From contig OZ244812.1 of assembly GCA_965220205.1 (NCBI GenBank), positions 2,108,001 through 2,172,000 of the forward strand: a stretch of 64,000 nt of DNA, in the 5' to 3' direction. Below the pieces are notes generated by a model that saw nothing but the letters and a program-made list of their open reading frames with translations, searched no databases and had not been told where the DNA came from. The translations under genes were made by a program, and so were the position numbers. Below, in pieces: positions 1-8,618 of the stretch. The stretch comes from G965220205 sp965220205. GTDB taxonomy: Bacteria > Chloroflexota > Dehalococcoidia > Lucifugimonadales > Australimonadaceae. Position 1 is the first letter of the stretch. Each line of letters opens with the position of its first letter.

Positions 1-687
1 CTCGACGATGCCGTTGTAGATCTCCGGCACTTCCATCTCGAACAGCCGCCGGAGGAGGTTGGGGTGGGTTCTCGTGACGACGATCTCGGGCCCTCGCGGC
101 GTCCTGGCCACCTCGAGGATCATTGCTTTCATCTTCATGCCGGGGCGGTAGCGTTCGGGCGGAGGCTGCTCCGACGGCGGCAACACCGCGGTCGCCCGGC
201 CGTTGAGGTCGAGTGTCACCACGCCGCCATAGCGGGAGTCGCCCCGCTGGACGGTTGCCGTGAACACCTCGCCCTCGCGGTCGGTGAACTCGGCGAAGAT
301 GAGCTCGCGCTCGGCCTCGCGCAGACGCTGGATGACGACTTGCTTCGCGGTCTGCGCGGCGATGCGCCCCGCCACCTGCGGCTCCATCTCGAACTCGAGC
401 ACGTCGCCGACTTCGTGCTTCGCGCCCTTGCGGATCTGGTTGGCCTCGTCCACCGTCAGTTCGGCGAGGTCGTTCGCGACCTCCTCGACGACCGTCTTGA
501 CCTGGAAGGCCTCGACGTCGCCGGTGCCCGGGTCCAGATGCACGCGGATGTTGCTCTGGCCTCCCGAGGCGCTGTCTCTGCGATAGGCTGACGCGAGCGC
601 GGCCTCCACTGCCGAGATGACCATGTCCTGAGGCAGGTTGCGCTCCGCGGCCAGCTGCGTCACCGCAATCAGAAAGTCGCTCTTCAT
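1..687 (-). CDS. nusA: Transcription termination/antitermination factor NusA (5' part, cut by window edge)
   Basis: I read this on the minus strand from the ATG at 687; the frame stays open for 229 codons to the window edge, so the C-terminus lies outside. The start MKSDFLIAVTQLAAERNLP and the following helix with VISAVEAALASAYRR are typical of the NusA N-terminal RNA-polymerase-binding domain (about residues 1-125). An S1-like segment follows (EVFTATVQRGDSRYGGVV), then the entry to the KH region with VVTRTHPNLLRRLFEMEVPEI. NusA binds RNA polymerase and nascent RNA and modulates pausing, termination and antitermination. In many bacteria rimP lies upstream of nusA; here the upstream side instead carries a divergent FIST gene. 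Confidence 0.95.
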   Translation of the reverse strand, partial: MKSDFLIAVTQLAAERNLPQDMVISAVEAALASAYRRDSASGGQSNIRVHLDPGTGDVEAFQVKTVVEEVANDLAELTVDEANQIRKGAKHEVGDVLEFEMEPQVAGRIAAQTAKQVVIQRLREAERELIFAEFTDREGEVFTATVQRGDSRYGGVVTLDLNGRATAVLPPSEQPPPERYRPGMKMKAMILEVARTPRGPEIVVTRTHPNLLRRLFEMEVPEIYNGIVE

Positions 688-983
688 GGAGTCCCGTACC
701 TCCCTCTACCCCGGCGGCAGGTCATCGCGCTCTTACCAGCCAATCTCCCTGAACGCGAGAGAGTGGGCCAAGCCCACTCTCTCCAGCCCCAATCCTACGC
801 CCCGCCCGCTCCGTTGTCCACCGACCCATACGCGTCGGCGTGGGGCGTTCCGCGGTCTGCGTGGCCGCGCCGCCGCGCCGGGAACATGCTCTATACTCGG
901 CGGCGGACACTCGGGGATGGACAGAGCAAGTCCGGCTACGAGCGACGCGCGCGCTCATGCGGCGCGCCGGAAGGAGGAGCGCT

Positions 984-2180
984 ATGAAGTGGGCATCGAG
1001 CCTGTCGGAGAAACCGGCGCCCGCCGCGGCGCTGGCGGAGTGCGCGGACGATGTGCTGGCGCAGCTAGGGCCCGACGCGGAGGCCGACTTGGTGGTCGTG
1101 TTCGCCTCCCCCGGCTACGACCAACAGACCGAGCCGCTGGGCCTGCTCGTGCGCGAGCGTTTCCCCTCGGCGGCAATCGTGGGCTGCATGGGCGCCGGCG
1201 TCATCGGCGGCGGACGGGAAGTCGAGCACTCGCCGGCCCTCTCCGTCACTGCCGCGCACCTGCCCGGGGTTAGGGTCAACGGCTTCCACATCGGGAGCGA
1301 CGATCTGCCGTCCCCGGACGCGGCGCCAGACGCCTGGCACCGGTTGGTGGGCGTGACGCCGGACTTGGACCCGCACTTCATCCTGCTGGCCGACCCGTTT
1401 TCGGTGCGCGGCGAGGACCTGCTGGAGGGGCTCGATTTCGCGTTTCCCGCTGCGGCGAAGATCGGCGGCCTCGCCAGCGGCGGACAGCGGCCGCAGTCGC
1501 ACGTCCTCTACTGCAACGGCGACGCGTTCCGGGACGGAGTCGTGGGAGTCGGGCTCGCGGGCAACATCACTGTCGACACGGTGGTGGCGCAAGGGTGCCG
1601 GCCTGTGGGCGAGCCGATGCACGTGACCGAGGCCGAGCACAACCTAGTGATCAGCGTCGACGGCACGCCGACGATGGAGCGCCTGCAAGCGATGTTCGAG
1701 CGCATGCCGCCGAGCGAGCAACAACTCGTTCAGCACAATCTGTTCGTCGGGCTTGCCATGGACCCACTCCAGGACCGGGTGGAGGCGGGGGAATTCCTGA
1801 TCAGGAACATCGTTGGCGTGGACCCGCAGCGGGGCGCGGTGGCCGTCGGCGCCGAGGTGCGCGAGGGCCAGATCATCCAGTTCCACGTCCGCGACGCCGG
1901 GACATCGGCCGAGGACCTGCGGGCGACGCTGGGCGCGTACTTGCGGAGCGCGGGCGACCGCCGGGGCTCCGCGGCGCTTATGTTCCAATGCACCGGGCGC
2001 GGCGAGTACCTCTACGGCGCCTCGGGACACGACTCCGCCCTGTTCGCTGAGATGGTCGGCAGCGTGCCGCTGGCCGGCTTCTTCTGCAACGGCGAGATCG
2101 GGCGCGTATCCGGCTCGACGTACGTCCATAGCTACACCAGCTCGCTGGCGATTTTCCGCGAGCACACCGGCGCGGGTTAG
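984..2180 (+). CDS. FIST-domain sensory protein
   Basis: The protein has 398 aa and fits the FIST_N plus FIST_C architecture, an intracellular small-ligand-sensing domain pair often linked to signal transduction. FIST_N features include LVVVFASPGYDQQ and the glycine-rich IVGCMGAGVIGGG. FIST_C features include ALMFQCTGRGEYLYG and the C-terminal VPLAGFFCNGEIGRV. I chose the ATG at 984 because AAGGAGGA lies at 971-978; the frame is open 48 codons further upstream without a comparable ribosome site. A TATACT -10-like box lies at 892-897. The gene stands alone, with no kinase or cyclase nearby, so the output of the sensor is unknown. Its TAG stop directly abuts a MITE. Confidence 0.85.
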   Translation: MKWASSLSEKPAPAAALAECADDVLAQLGPDAEADLVVVFASPGYDQQTEPLGLLVRERFPSAAIVGCMGAGVIGGGREVEHSPALSVTAAHLPGVRVNGFHIGSDDLPSPDAAPDAWHRLVGVTPDLDPHFILLADPFSVRGEDLLEGLDFAFPAAAKIGGLASGGQRPQSHVLYCNGDAFRDGVVGVGLAGNITVDTVVAQGCRPVGEPMHVTEAEHNLVISVDGTPTMERLQAMFERMPPSEQQLVQHNLFVGLAMDPLQDRVEAGEFLIRNIVGVDPQRGAVAVGAEVREGQIIQFHVRDAGTSAEDLRATLGAYLRSAGDRRGSAALMFQCTGRGEYLYGASGHDSALFAEMVGSVPLAGFFCNGEIGRVSGSTYVHSYTSSLAIFREHTGAG

Positions 2181-2336
2181 GGAACCTCTGAACCAATCGC
2201 TGAGGCCCTCAGCAGTAGCGGAAGGGAGAGACTGGGAGCCCCCTCGATCCGTTCGTGGAACCCCCTTCGACAGGCTCAGGACAGGCTTCGACGAGCTCAG
2301 GGCGAACGGATTGGGGCGGAGTTATTCAGAGGTTCC
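2181..2336. mobile_element. MITE, IS5-type ends, copy 1
   Basis: A 156-bp non-coding element. Its left end is GGAACCTCTGAACCA and its right end TTATTCAGAGGTTCC, which form imperfect terminal inverted repeats. TTAG occurs on both sides (2177-2180 and 2337-2340), a YTAR-type target duplication. The left TTAG contains the stop codon of the FIST gene. The interior carries the TTCGACAGGCTCAGG/TTCGACGAGCTCAGG repeat. The ends match those of the IS5 element at 24481-25673. Confidence 0.85.
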
Positions 2337-2374
2337 TTAGGCTTCGGCCCCAAGACAACGATGGAGGACGTTTG

Positions 2375-3112
2375 ATGCGAGGACTCACGGGCCGGACAGC
2401 GGCTGTCACCGGCGGCGCCAGGGGACTGGGACGGGCGACCGCAACCCGGCTTGCCGAGGAGGGGGTCAACGTCGCGGTCCTCGACCTGCGCGGCGACGAG
2501 GCCGCCGCCGTCGCCGAGAGCCTCGGCGGCGCCGCCTTCACGTGCGATACGACGGACGAATCGACGCTGGCCACTGCGTTCGCGGGCGTCGAGGAGCGCT
2601 ACGGCGGACTCGACATCTTGGTCAACAACGCGGGCATCATCGCTCCGCGCAAGGACTGGACCGACTGGACGAAGGCGGACCTCGAGCGTTTCGCCGAGAT
2701 CAACTACGTCGGCTACTTCCTCACCATCAAGGCGGCGCACGCGATGTTGAAACGCGGCGGCAACGGGCGGATCATCAACGTTGCTTCACGCACGTTCTTC
2801 ATGGGCAACCCCGGGCAGACGCCGTATGTTGCCGCGAAGGGCGCCGTCATCGGCCTCACGTGGAACATGTGCAAGGAGCTGGGCCAGGACGGGATCACCG
2901 TGAACGCGGTCATGCCGGGCCAGGTGGCGACCGAGGGCACGCGCGAGTACAACGCGGACGAGGTGTTCGACCGCACGATGCAGAATCAGTCGATCAAGCG
3001 CCGGGTGGAGCCCGAGGACCTCGCCGGACTGATCGCGTTCCTAGCCAGCGACGACGCCTCGCTCATCTCAGGGCAGTCGATCGTCTGCGACGGGGGCTTC
3101 CTGCTGCACTAG
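2375..3112 (+). CDS. Short-chain dehydrogenase/reductase (SDR)
   Basis: A 245-aa classical SDR, an NAD(P)-dependent oxidoreductase with a Rossmann fold. It shows the cofactor motif TGGARGLG near the N-terminus, the structural LVNNAG motif, a Ser in NVASRTF and the catalytic YVAAK (Tyr-x-x-x-Lys). The C-terminal SIVCDGGF is typical of the family. I chose the ATG at 2375, which has GGAGG 8 bases upstream; the frame extends upstream only through MITE sequence. The substrate cannot be read from the sequence. Its TAG stop overlaps the stop of the convergent hydrolase in a shared CTAG at 3109-3112. Confidence 0.9.
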   Translation: MRGLTGRTAAVTGGARGLGRATATRLAEEGVNVAVLDLRGDEAAAVAESLGGAAFTCDTTDESTLATAFAGVEERYGGLDILVNNAGIIAPRKDWTDWTKADLERFAEINYVGYFLTIKAAHAMLKRGGNGRIINVASRTFFMGNPGQTPYVAAKGAVIGLTWNMCKELGQDGITVNAVMPGQVATEGTREYNADEVFDRTMQNQSIKRRVEPEDLAGLIAFLASDDASLISGQSIVCDGGFLLH

Positions 3113-4026
3113 GGGCGGACCGCGGCCAACCGCTCGGCCGCGTACTCGACGAAGAGGTCCACGTATGCGTCGGGGAAGTCGTCGTAGGCGTCGTTGTGCC
3201 CGCAGCCGGGGAAGAGGGTCGCCTTGGAGTCCGGGCTCGCCTCGCGGATCGGCCCGAAGTTGCCGGCGTGGGGGATGCGGTCGTCGTCGCCGCAGTGGAC
3301 GAGCCGGAGCGGGTAGTCGTATTGCGCCGCCGCCGCGGCCGGCTTGACCTTGTCTATCTCGACGCCTCTGGTCCAGTCGGCGACGAGCACGAGACCGGGA
3401 CGCAGCAGCCTCGCGGCCCACGCGGAGATCGGCGTCCGCGCCGCGACCTCGGCGACGATCATGTCGGAGAGGCCCGCGAATGAGGAGTCGGCGAACACGC
3501 CGAGGACGGCAGGTTCGCCAACCCCGCCCATGATGGCGACGGCGGCCCCGAAGCTCTGGCCCAGCAACAGAATCGTGCCGGGCTCGACGCCGCGCCGCTC
3601 GACGAGGTAGTCGATGGCCCCGCGGACGTCGTTTACCTCGAAGAAGCCGGCGCCGATGGGCACGTTGTCGGACTCGCCGTGGCCGCGCAGGTCAAACGCC
3701 AACGCGGCGAATCCGCGCTCGGAGAGGTCACGGAGCAGCGGCAGACCGTTGGCGCGATTCGAGTCGATTCCGTGCACCCATACGACCGTGGCGGTCGCGT
3801 CGTCCTTCGGGAACCACCATCCCCGCAGCGTGATGTCCTCCTCGCCGCGCGGGGAGAACTGGACCTCCTCGAACGCCATGCCGAAGTCGTCCGGGTGGTG
3901 CTCGAACTCGCTCGCCTTGGCTTGTAGCGCTTGGCCGACGATGTACCAGGACACCCCCAGATAGGCGATCACTGCCCCCGCGACGACGAGCGCGAGTCCG
4001 GTTAACACGCGCCGTCTCGTGGCCAC
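3109..4026 (-). CDS. Membrane-anchored alpha/beta hydrolase
   Basis: About 305 aa. An N-terminal hydrophobic segment (VLTGLALVVAGAVIAYLGV) probably anchors it in the membrane, followed by an alpha/beta hydrolase fold. Visible motifs are VVWVHGIDSN (oxyanion region), AFDLRGHGES, the nucleophile elbow GQSFGAA with Ser, and a late CGHNDAYDD carrying the catalytic His. The best match in style is the serine-aminopeptidase/acyl-hydrolase group (S33); the substrate is unknown. I chose the GTG at 4026 because GGAGG lies at 4032-4036 with good spacing. The frame is open further upstream but would run into the divergent lipoprotein gene. It converges with the SDR gene. Confidence 0.85.
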   Translation of the reverse strand: MATRRRVLTGLALVVAGAVIAYLGVSWYIVGQALQAKASEFEHHPDDFGMAFEEVQFSPRGEEDITLRGWWFPKDDATATVVWVHGIDSNRANGLPLLRDLSERGFAALAFDLRGHGESDNVPIGAGFFEVNDVRGAIDYLVERRGVEPGTILLLGQSFGAAVAIMGGVGEPAVLGVFADSSFAGLSDMIVAEVAARTPISAWAARLLRPGLVLVADWTRGVEIDKVKPAAAAAQYDYPLRLVHCGDDDRIPHAGNFGPIREASPDSKATLFPGCGHNDAYDDFPDAYVDLFVEYAAERLAAVRP

Positions 4027-4099
4027 AATCACCTCCGTGAACGCGCCGGTGTTATCACGACTCGGGACGCCGGCCCGGTCGTGCATAATGGACGCCGCT

Positions 4100-5164
4100 A
4101 TGCAGCGATTCGCGATTCTGCTCATACTCGCGGCGGCGCTGGCGGCGTCAGCCTGCGGCGAGGAGGAGCCCACGCCCACCCCGACGCCTCCCTACGGACT
4201 GCCGCCGCTGTCGCTGCCCGCCGACGAGTCCCCCCACGATTTCCAGACGGAATGGTGGTACTTCAGCGTACACCTCAGCTCGGAGCACGGGGAGCGTTTC
4301 GCCCTGCACGACGTCGTGTTCCAGGTGCAGGAGGTCGCGAGCAGCCGCACGCTCTATATCCGGCACGCGGGGCTGGCGGACGCGGCGACCGGCGCGCATG
4401 AGACCTCGGAGCGGGTGCGCTTGGCCCCGGAGCCCCTTGAGAGCGACGCGGGAGCGTTCCGCATCGAATTCGGCGACTCCGTTGTCGCCGGCAACGACGG
4501 CGAGTCGTACCGCCTCGTCGGTCGCGTGGGCGGGACCGCGTACGACCTCACGCTGCAGTCCGAGGCCGACCCGCTGGCGCATCACGATGACGGGCTGGTC
4601 GATTTCCGCGAGGCGGGCGTCACGTATTACTACAGCAGGCCGCGGCTGGCGGCGGCGGGGACCGTCACGCCGGCGGGAGGGGCGGCGATCGCGGTCGCGG
4701 GCCTCGGGTGGTTCGACAAGCAGTGGGGCAACTTCCAGCCGGTGGCGGTTGGTTGGGACTGGGCGAGCGCGCAGCTCGACAGCGGCGCCGACCTGATGCT
4801 CACGCGGCTCTTCGACGGCGATCAGCGCGTCATCGACGCGTACGCGACGCTGCGCCAGCCGGGCGCGGCGGCAACGCGCTTGGGGGCGGACGACTTCGTA
4901 TTCACGCCCTTGTCGGGGAGCTGGACGAGCCCGCGCACGGGAACCGCCTACCCTACCCGGTGGCGCGTCGCCGTCCCAGGCGAGGGGATCGCGTTCGACC
5001 TCGAGCCGCTCTCCGAGGAGTCGGAGTTCGTCAGCTCGGTCGTGGGGGTGACATATTGGGAGACGGGTATGGACGCAGTCGACGCCGCTGGCGCGCGTAT
5101 CGGGCAGGGCTTCGTCGAGCTGAATTGGCCACCAGGGAGCGGGATCGCGGACGCCGCCCGCTGA
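4100..5164 (+). CDS. CrtC/AttH-type lipocalin-like lipoprotein
   Basis: About 354 aa. An N-terminal signal (MQRFAILLILAAALAASAC) ends in a lipobox Cys, followed by a PTPTPTPP tether, so it is an exported lipoprotein. The mature part matches the hydroxyneurosporene synthase/AttH family of paired lipocalin domains: DFQTEWWYFSVHL near the start, a mid-protein GWFDKQWGNF with GWDWASAQL, and a C-terminal GQGFVELNW. Family members include carotenoid 1,2-hydratases, but no carotenoid genes are nearby, so I do not assign that reaction. A CATAAT box at 4084-4089 lies only 10 bases before this ATG and no Shine-Dalgarno is visible, so the mRNA may be nearly leaderless. An in-frame ATG at 4088 is an alternative. 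Confidence 0.82.
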   Translation: MQRFAILLILAAALAASACGEEEPTPTPTPPYGLPPLSLPADESPHDFQTEWWYFSVHLSSEHGERFALHDVVFQVQEVASSRTLYIRHAGLADAATGAHETSERVRLAPEPLESDAGAFRIEFGDSVVAGNDGESYRLVGRVGGTAYDLTLQSEADPLAHHDDGLVDFREAGVTYYYSRPRLAAAGTVTPAGGAAIAVAGLGWFDKQWGNFQPVAVGWDWASAQLDSGADLMLTRLFDGDQRVIDAYATLRQPGAAATRLGADDFVFTPLSGSWTSPRTGTAYPTRWRVAVPGEGIAFDLEPLSEESEFVSSVVGVTYWETGMDAVDAAGARIGQGFVELNWPPGSGIADAAR

Positions 5165-5711
5165 GCTAGCTGTAGTTCCATAGGGGTTGTTGACAGGCGG
5201 GGACCTGACCCTCGTGTCCTGTGTTTGCGCATCGCAATGACGAGAATGGACGGGAAGCGGACGGGAATGGACCGCAATGGCGTGGACTGCTCACTCGTAG
5301 ATTGCATGGGTTTACGAGTGGGGCGGACGACGATTTCTTCTCAAGTGAGCCATTTTGCGCCATTCTGGGCCATTTGCTCGTAACCGGGTCGGCGGTAGGC
5401 GGGGTTGCCGGGGGGCCATTCGACGGGCCTAGGACGAGCCAGGGATCCAGACATAGATGTTAGGGGGTGGGGGCCGTTGGGGGAATGGGCGGATGTCGCG
5501 GTGGGGGGCGCGAGAATCTCTCGCGTGGGGCTGACGCCCACACGACAACCGACGAAAGTTGACAGAGCGGGGCGCGCGCCCTTTGCCGGGCTCGGGGGCG
5601 TGGATCCCCGTGTCAAGCACGAGGATGACGGAGGGGGGCGCGGAGGGGACTTTCGAGGCAAAGGACGGAGGGGGTATCCGAGAAGAACGGAGGGCGGGAT
5701 GTAGGGCGTCG
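5165..5711. repeat. Gene-free stretch with dispersed palindromic repeat
   Basis: I see no convincing gene here. Short open frames translate to repeat-derived strings such as VILVLDTGIHAPEP. A copy of a dispersed repeat lies at about 5585-5640, with core TGTCAAGCACGAGGATGACG. The same unit recurs at 6121-6174 and 6198-6252, and its core also at 9840-9870, 19981-20013 and 20259-20287. The segment just after the lipoprotein gene has no clear terminator. Confidence 0.7.
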
Positions 5712-6026
5712 TCAGCCAATTTCATCGTAGAGGTCTCGCCAACCGGGGTTTGACTCCTCGACCAGCGCAACCTTCCATGCGCGGGCCCACTTCTTCAGTG
5801 CCTTCTCCCGACCGATGGCGCTCGCCATCGTCTCATGCTGCTCGTACCACACAAGGGAGTGAACGCCGTAGGTCCTCGTAAACCCCTCTACGAGACCCTG
5901 CTTGTGCTGCCAGGCGCGCTGGGGGAGATTCGAGGCGACGCCGATGTAGACCGTGCCGTTGTGACGACTCGCAAGGATGTAGACGCAAGGACGTCGAGGC
6001 TCTCTTCGCCGTTGGCCGTAGATCAT
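5712..6026 (-). CDS. GIY-YIG domain protein (YhbQ/UPF0213-like)
   Basis: A 104-aa single-domain protein. It carries the GIY-YIG core as CVYILASRHNGTVYIGVA, then a conserved Arg in NLPQRAWQHK and a Glu in the REKALKKW helix, as in small stand-alone GIY-YIG proteins. Such proteins are nuclease-like; their cellular role is mostly undefined. The start is the ATG at 6026 with no strong Shine-Dalgarno. It is bracketed on both sides by dispersed repeats, a common setting for this family in environmental genomes, which hints at mobility but does not prove it. Confidence 0.88.
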   Translation of the reverse strand: MIYGQRRREPRRPCVYILASRHNGTVYIGVASNLPQRAWQHKQGLVEGFTRTYGVHSLVWYEQHETMASAIGREKALKKWARAWKVALVEESNPGWRDLYDEIG

Positions 6027-6059
6027 TGAGCGAGCCTACCGTACGCATTGAGCACGGGT

Positions 6060-6255
6060 AAGGGCCGGACGCCCCACACGACAATCGACGAGAGTTGGCG
6101 GGCGGGGCGCGCCCTCCTTCGCCGGGCTCGGGGGCGTGGATCCCCGTGTCAAGCACGAGGATGACGGAGGGGGCGCGGAGGGGCGCAGCGCCCCCTTCGG
6201 CGGGCTCGGGGGCGTGGGTCCCTGTGTCAAGCACGAGGATGACGGAGGGGGGGAG
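6060..6255. repeat. Two tandem copies of the dispersed palindromic repeat
   Basis: Two near-identical units at about 6121-6174 and 6198-6252 share GGCGGGCTCGGGGGCGTGG and TGTCAAGCACGAGGATGACG. They are the same unit as at 5585-5640. They lie between a GIY-YIG gene and the end of the pyrD operon. Open frames across them are repeat artefacts. Confidence 0.75.
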
Positions 6256-6260
6256 GGGTC

Positions 6261-6614
6261 CTAGCGGCGCTTGGGCCGGGGGGTTGCGCGTTTGGGCGCT
6301 GCGGAGGCGCGGTTGACGGCGTCGCGTCCGGTGGCCGTCGGGATGTAAGCCTGAATGGCGTACGACGCTTCGTCCGTGCGCTTCACGTACCCGCCGGCCA
6401 CGAGCGCGCGCAGGGCCGTTTCTCCAAGGTAGGGCAGCAACCGCAGGGCGTGGTCCGGCACGGCGCCGCCACGCCGGTCGTACTCGTTGCAGATCAACGT
6501 GAGCAGGCGCACGGGATAGACGCGCAATTCGCGGGCCAACTCGCTGAGCGGCCCAAGCGCCGCAAGCTCGTCCGCGACCTGCTCGGCGGCCTGGCTGAGG
6601 TCCCCTGTCGTCAT
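6261..6614 (-). CDS. Small basic-tailed protein, winged-helix-like, unknown function
   Basis: A 117-aa protein I do not recognise by family. Its ATG at 6614 overlaps the stop of pyrD (ATGA at 6611-6614), so the two genes are probably translationally coupled. The N-terminal half is helical. The middle (LRLLPYLGETALRALVAGGYVKRTDEASYAI) looks like a winged-helix recognition segment plus wing. The C-terminus is a Lys/Arg/Pro-rich tail (PKRATPRPKRR) suited to nucleic-acid binding. A regulatory role is a guess; linkage to pyrimidine synthesis is suggested only by the overlap. Confidence 0.65.
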   Translation of the reverse strand: MTTGDLSQAAEQVADELAALGPLSELARELRVYPVRLLTLICNEYDRRGGAVPDHALRLLPYLGETALRALVAGGYVKRTDEASYAIQAYIPTATGRDAVNRASAAPKRATPRPKRR

Positions 6615-7600
6615 CTGCTTCTCTCCGCCAATCCGGATACGATTTCGCGCACGACCCCCGGCCCGCGAAACACTAACGCGGTGTAGAGCTGCACCGTGTC
6701 GGCGCCGGCTGCGAGCGCTCGGGCTGCGTCGTCGGGCGTAGCGATGCCGCCGCAGGCGTTGACGACCATCCCGGGGCCGGCCTCCGCGCGCACCTCGGGC
6801 ACGACGCGCAGCATATCGTCCAGGATCGCCGCTCCGCTCAGCCCGCCCCTGCCCATGGCCAGACGCGAGTCGTCGACGGGGACCGTGTTGATGGCGGTGA
6901 GCCCCGTCGCGCCCGCGCTCCGGCAGACGCCGACGAGCCGCAGCACCATCTCGCGGCCCGCTTCGTCGTTGTACGGCGGGATCTTGACGAACAGAGGCTT
7001 TCGCCGCTCGCTGTTCAGCAGATCGAGCAGACCGCTGAGAGCGTCCGGCGCCTGGAACCGGCGTAGCCCTGCCGTGTTCGGCGAGCTGATGTTCAGCTCC
7101 AGCGCATCGACGTGCGGTTCGAGCTCGCGCAGGCAGGTCAGCGTCTCCTCCTCCTCGAGCGCGGCGATGCTCACCATGACCCGCGCCGGCCGGTCGGAGA
7201 GCCGCCGGAGCATCCGCACCGCTGGTCCGAGCCCCTCGCTGGGAAAGCCGAGGGCGTTGATGAGAGAGGAGCTGCGCGTGAGCCGGAGGACGCGCGGCTT
7301 CGGGTTGCCGGGGCGCGCCGAGTAGGTCACGGTCCCGCCGACGACGTACCCGAACCCGAGGCCCCCCAGGCTGTCGAGGTACGCGCAACGTTTGTCGAGG
7401 CCGGCAGCGAGGCCTACGGGATTGCGCAGAGCGAGGCCCCCGACGTTCACCGGCGAGTCCGGGGTTGCGGAGAGCTTCTCAGCCAGACGCCATAGGGGCT
7501 TCACGGCGAGCGCGCGGTCGGCGACGCGCTGCGCGGGCTCCGGCGGCAGCCGGAACAGCAGGGGACGCGCGAGGGAGCGGTACCAGGGGATGGAGGGCAA
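6611..7600 (-). CDS. pyrD: Dihydroorotate dehydrogenase (class 2, quinone-type)
   Basis: A 329-aa protein. PyrD oxidises dihydroorotate to orotate in pyrimidine synthesis, using FMN and, in class 2, membrane quinone. Family marks are an N-terminal amphipathic extension (SLARPLLFRLPPEPAQRVAD) typical of class 2, the core GLAAGLDK, the motif NISSPNTAGLR, KIPPYN with the FMN-contacting Lys, and the late GLSGAAILDDMLRVV. The C-terminal TVQLYTALVFRGPGVV matches the FMN phosphate site. The start ATG at 7600 gives a normal family length. It overlaps a small downstream gene by four bases. Confidence 0.95.
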   Translation of the reverse strand: MPSIPWYRSLARPLLFRLPPEPAQRVADRALAVKPLWRLAEKLSATPDSPVNVGGLALRNPVGLAAGLDKRCAYLDSLGGLGFGYVVGGTVTYSARPGNPKPRVLRLTRSSSLINALGFPSEGLGPAVRMLRRLSDRPARVMVSIAALEEEETLTCLRELEPHVDALELNISSPNTAGLRRFQAPDALSGLLDLLNSERRKPLFVKIPPYNDEAGREMVLRLVGVCRSAGATGLTAINTVPVDDSRLAMGRGGLSGAAILDDMLRVVPEVRAEAGPGMVVNACGGIATPDDAARALAAGADTVQLYTALVFRGPGVVREIVSGLAERSR

Positions 7601-7641
7601 GGGTTGGCGCTGCCTCCGAAGGGGGGATTCGCGCCGGGGCG

Positions 7642-8418
7642 CTACTTGATGGCGTTGAGCTTGTAGCGTCGCTCGCCCTTGGGCGTCTGCACGGCGACTT
7701 CCTGGCCGATGGTCGTGCCGATGACGGCCTTGCCCACGGGCGAGTCAATCGACACCTTGCCAGCCGCGGGGTCGGCGTCGGCTGAGTCGGTCAGCTTGTA
7801 GGTGACGGGCTTGCCGGAGGAAAGGTCGAGGAGCACTACGGTCGCTCCGACCCTGGCGGCGTTGCCGCCGGTGGTCGTCGAGACGACCACCGCTCGCCGG
7901 AGAGTCTCCTCCAACTCGCGGATGCGGCCCTCGGTCTTGCCCTGCGTCTCTCGCGCCGCATCGAGCGGGGCGTTCTCGCGGAAGTCCTTGTCGGCAGCGG
8001 CGAGCCGAATCGCTTCGACGATCTCGACGCGCTGCCCTTTGAGCTCCTTGAGCTCGTCGTTCAGGAGCCGTATGCCGGCGTCCGTCATCTGGATGGCGCG
8101 TTGCGCCTCGCGGGAGGCCGCGGCCGCGCGGACGGTGGCCCGCGGAATCTTGACGTGCGGGTGCAGGCTGTAGGCCGACATCTCCTTCTTCTTGAGGAAG
8201 GCGAGGAACTCTTTCAGCGGGGCGAGGCGTCCCTGGATGTCGCCGCCGGCTGCGACGACCTCCTCGGCGTAGTGGGCGACCTCCGGCGGGGCCAGCGTCA
8301 GGACGTCCTTGTCGAGACCGATGGCCCGGCCGAACCGGTGAAGCTCTTGATGGGCATAGGGTTCGACGGCGGGGGTTGCCGAACCGAGGTACTGAGTAAG
8401 GGCGTCCGCGAGATTCAT
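7642..8418 (-). CDS. greA: GreA-like elongation factor with N-terminal extension
   Basis: A 258-aa protein, about 100 residues longer than normal GreA. Residues about 105-258 fit GreA. There is a coiled coil (LLNDELKELKGQRVEIVEAI) with the acidic tip DKDFRENAPLDAA, matching the GreA D-x-x-EN tip that enters the polymerase secondary channel, then an FKBP-like domain with the conserved SPVGKAVIG. Residues about 1-95 (LTQYLGS...LHRFGRAIGLDKDVLTLAPPEVAHY...LKEFLAFLKKKEM) resemble the SAM-like core-binding domain of tyrosine recombinases. GreA stimulates transcript cleavage in stalled RNA polymerase. The role of the extension is unknown. Confidence 0.85.
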   Translation of the reverse strand: MNLADALTQYLGSATPAVEPYAHQELHRFGRAIGLDKDVLTLAPPEVAHYAEEVVAAGGDIQGRLAPLKEFLAFLKKKEMSAYSLHPHVKIPRATVRAAAASREAQRAIQMTDAGIRLLNDELKELKGQRVEIVEAIRLAAADKDFRENAPLDAARETQGKTEGRIRELEETLRRAVVVSTTTGGNAARVGATVVLLDLSSGKPVTYKLTDSADADPAAGKVSIDSPVGKAVIGTTIGQEVAVQTPKGERRYKLNAIK

Positions 8419-8618
8419 GAGTGGCCTCCCCGTGGCCGTGAAGCCGTGCGCAAGCCACGAATATACACACAGCGATTGTAGATTGGGCCGAACGGCACTG
8501 TCAACGAGCGGCGCTCGTCGCGGGCGCTGCTCGCCCCTCGGCGCGGTTGGGGTAGAATCGTAGTACGCCAGTCGAAGCTCTCTTCCGGATTCGCACGGGA
8601 GAGCGGGCGCCGTGTTTC

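Noticed and set aside
5341..5770. Several overlapping short open frames on both strands
   Set aside because: They are built from the dispersed repeat and have no ribosome sites.
5585..6252. CRISPR-like repeats
   Set aside because: Units are irregularly spaced with no unique spacers of constant length and no cas genes.
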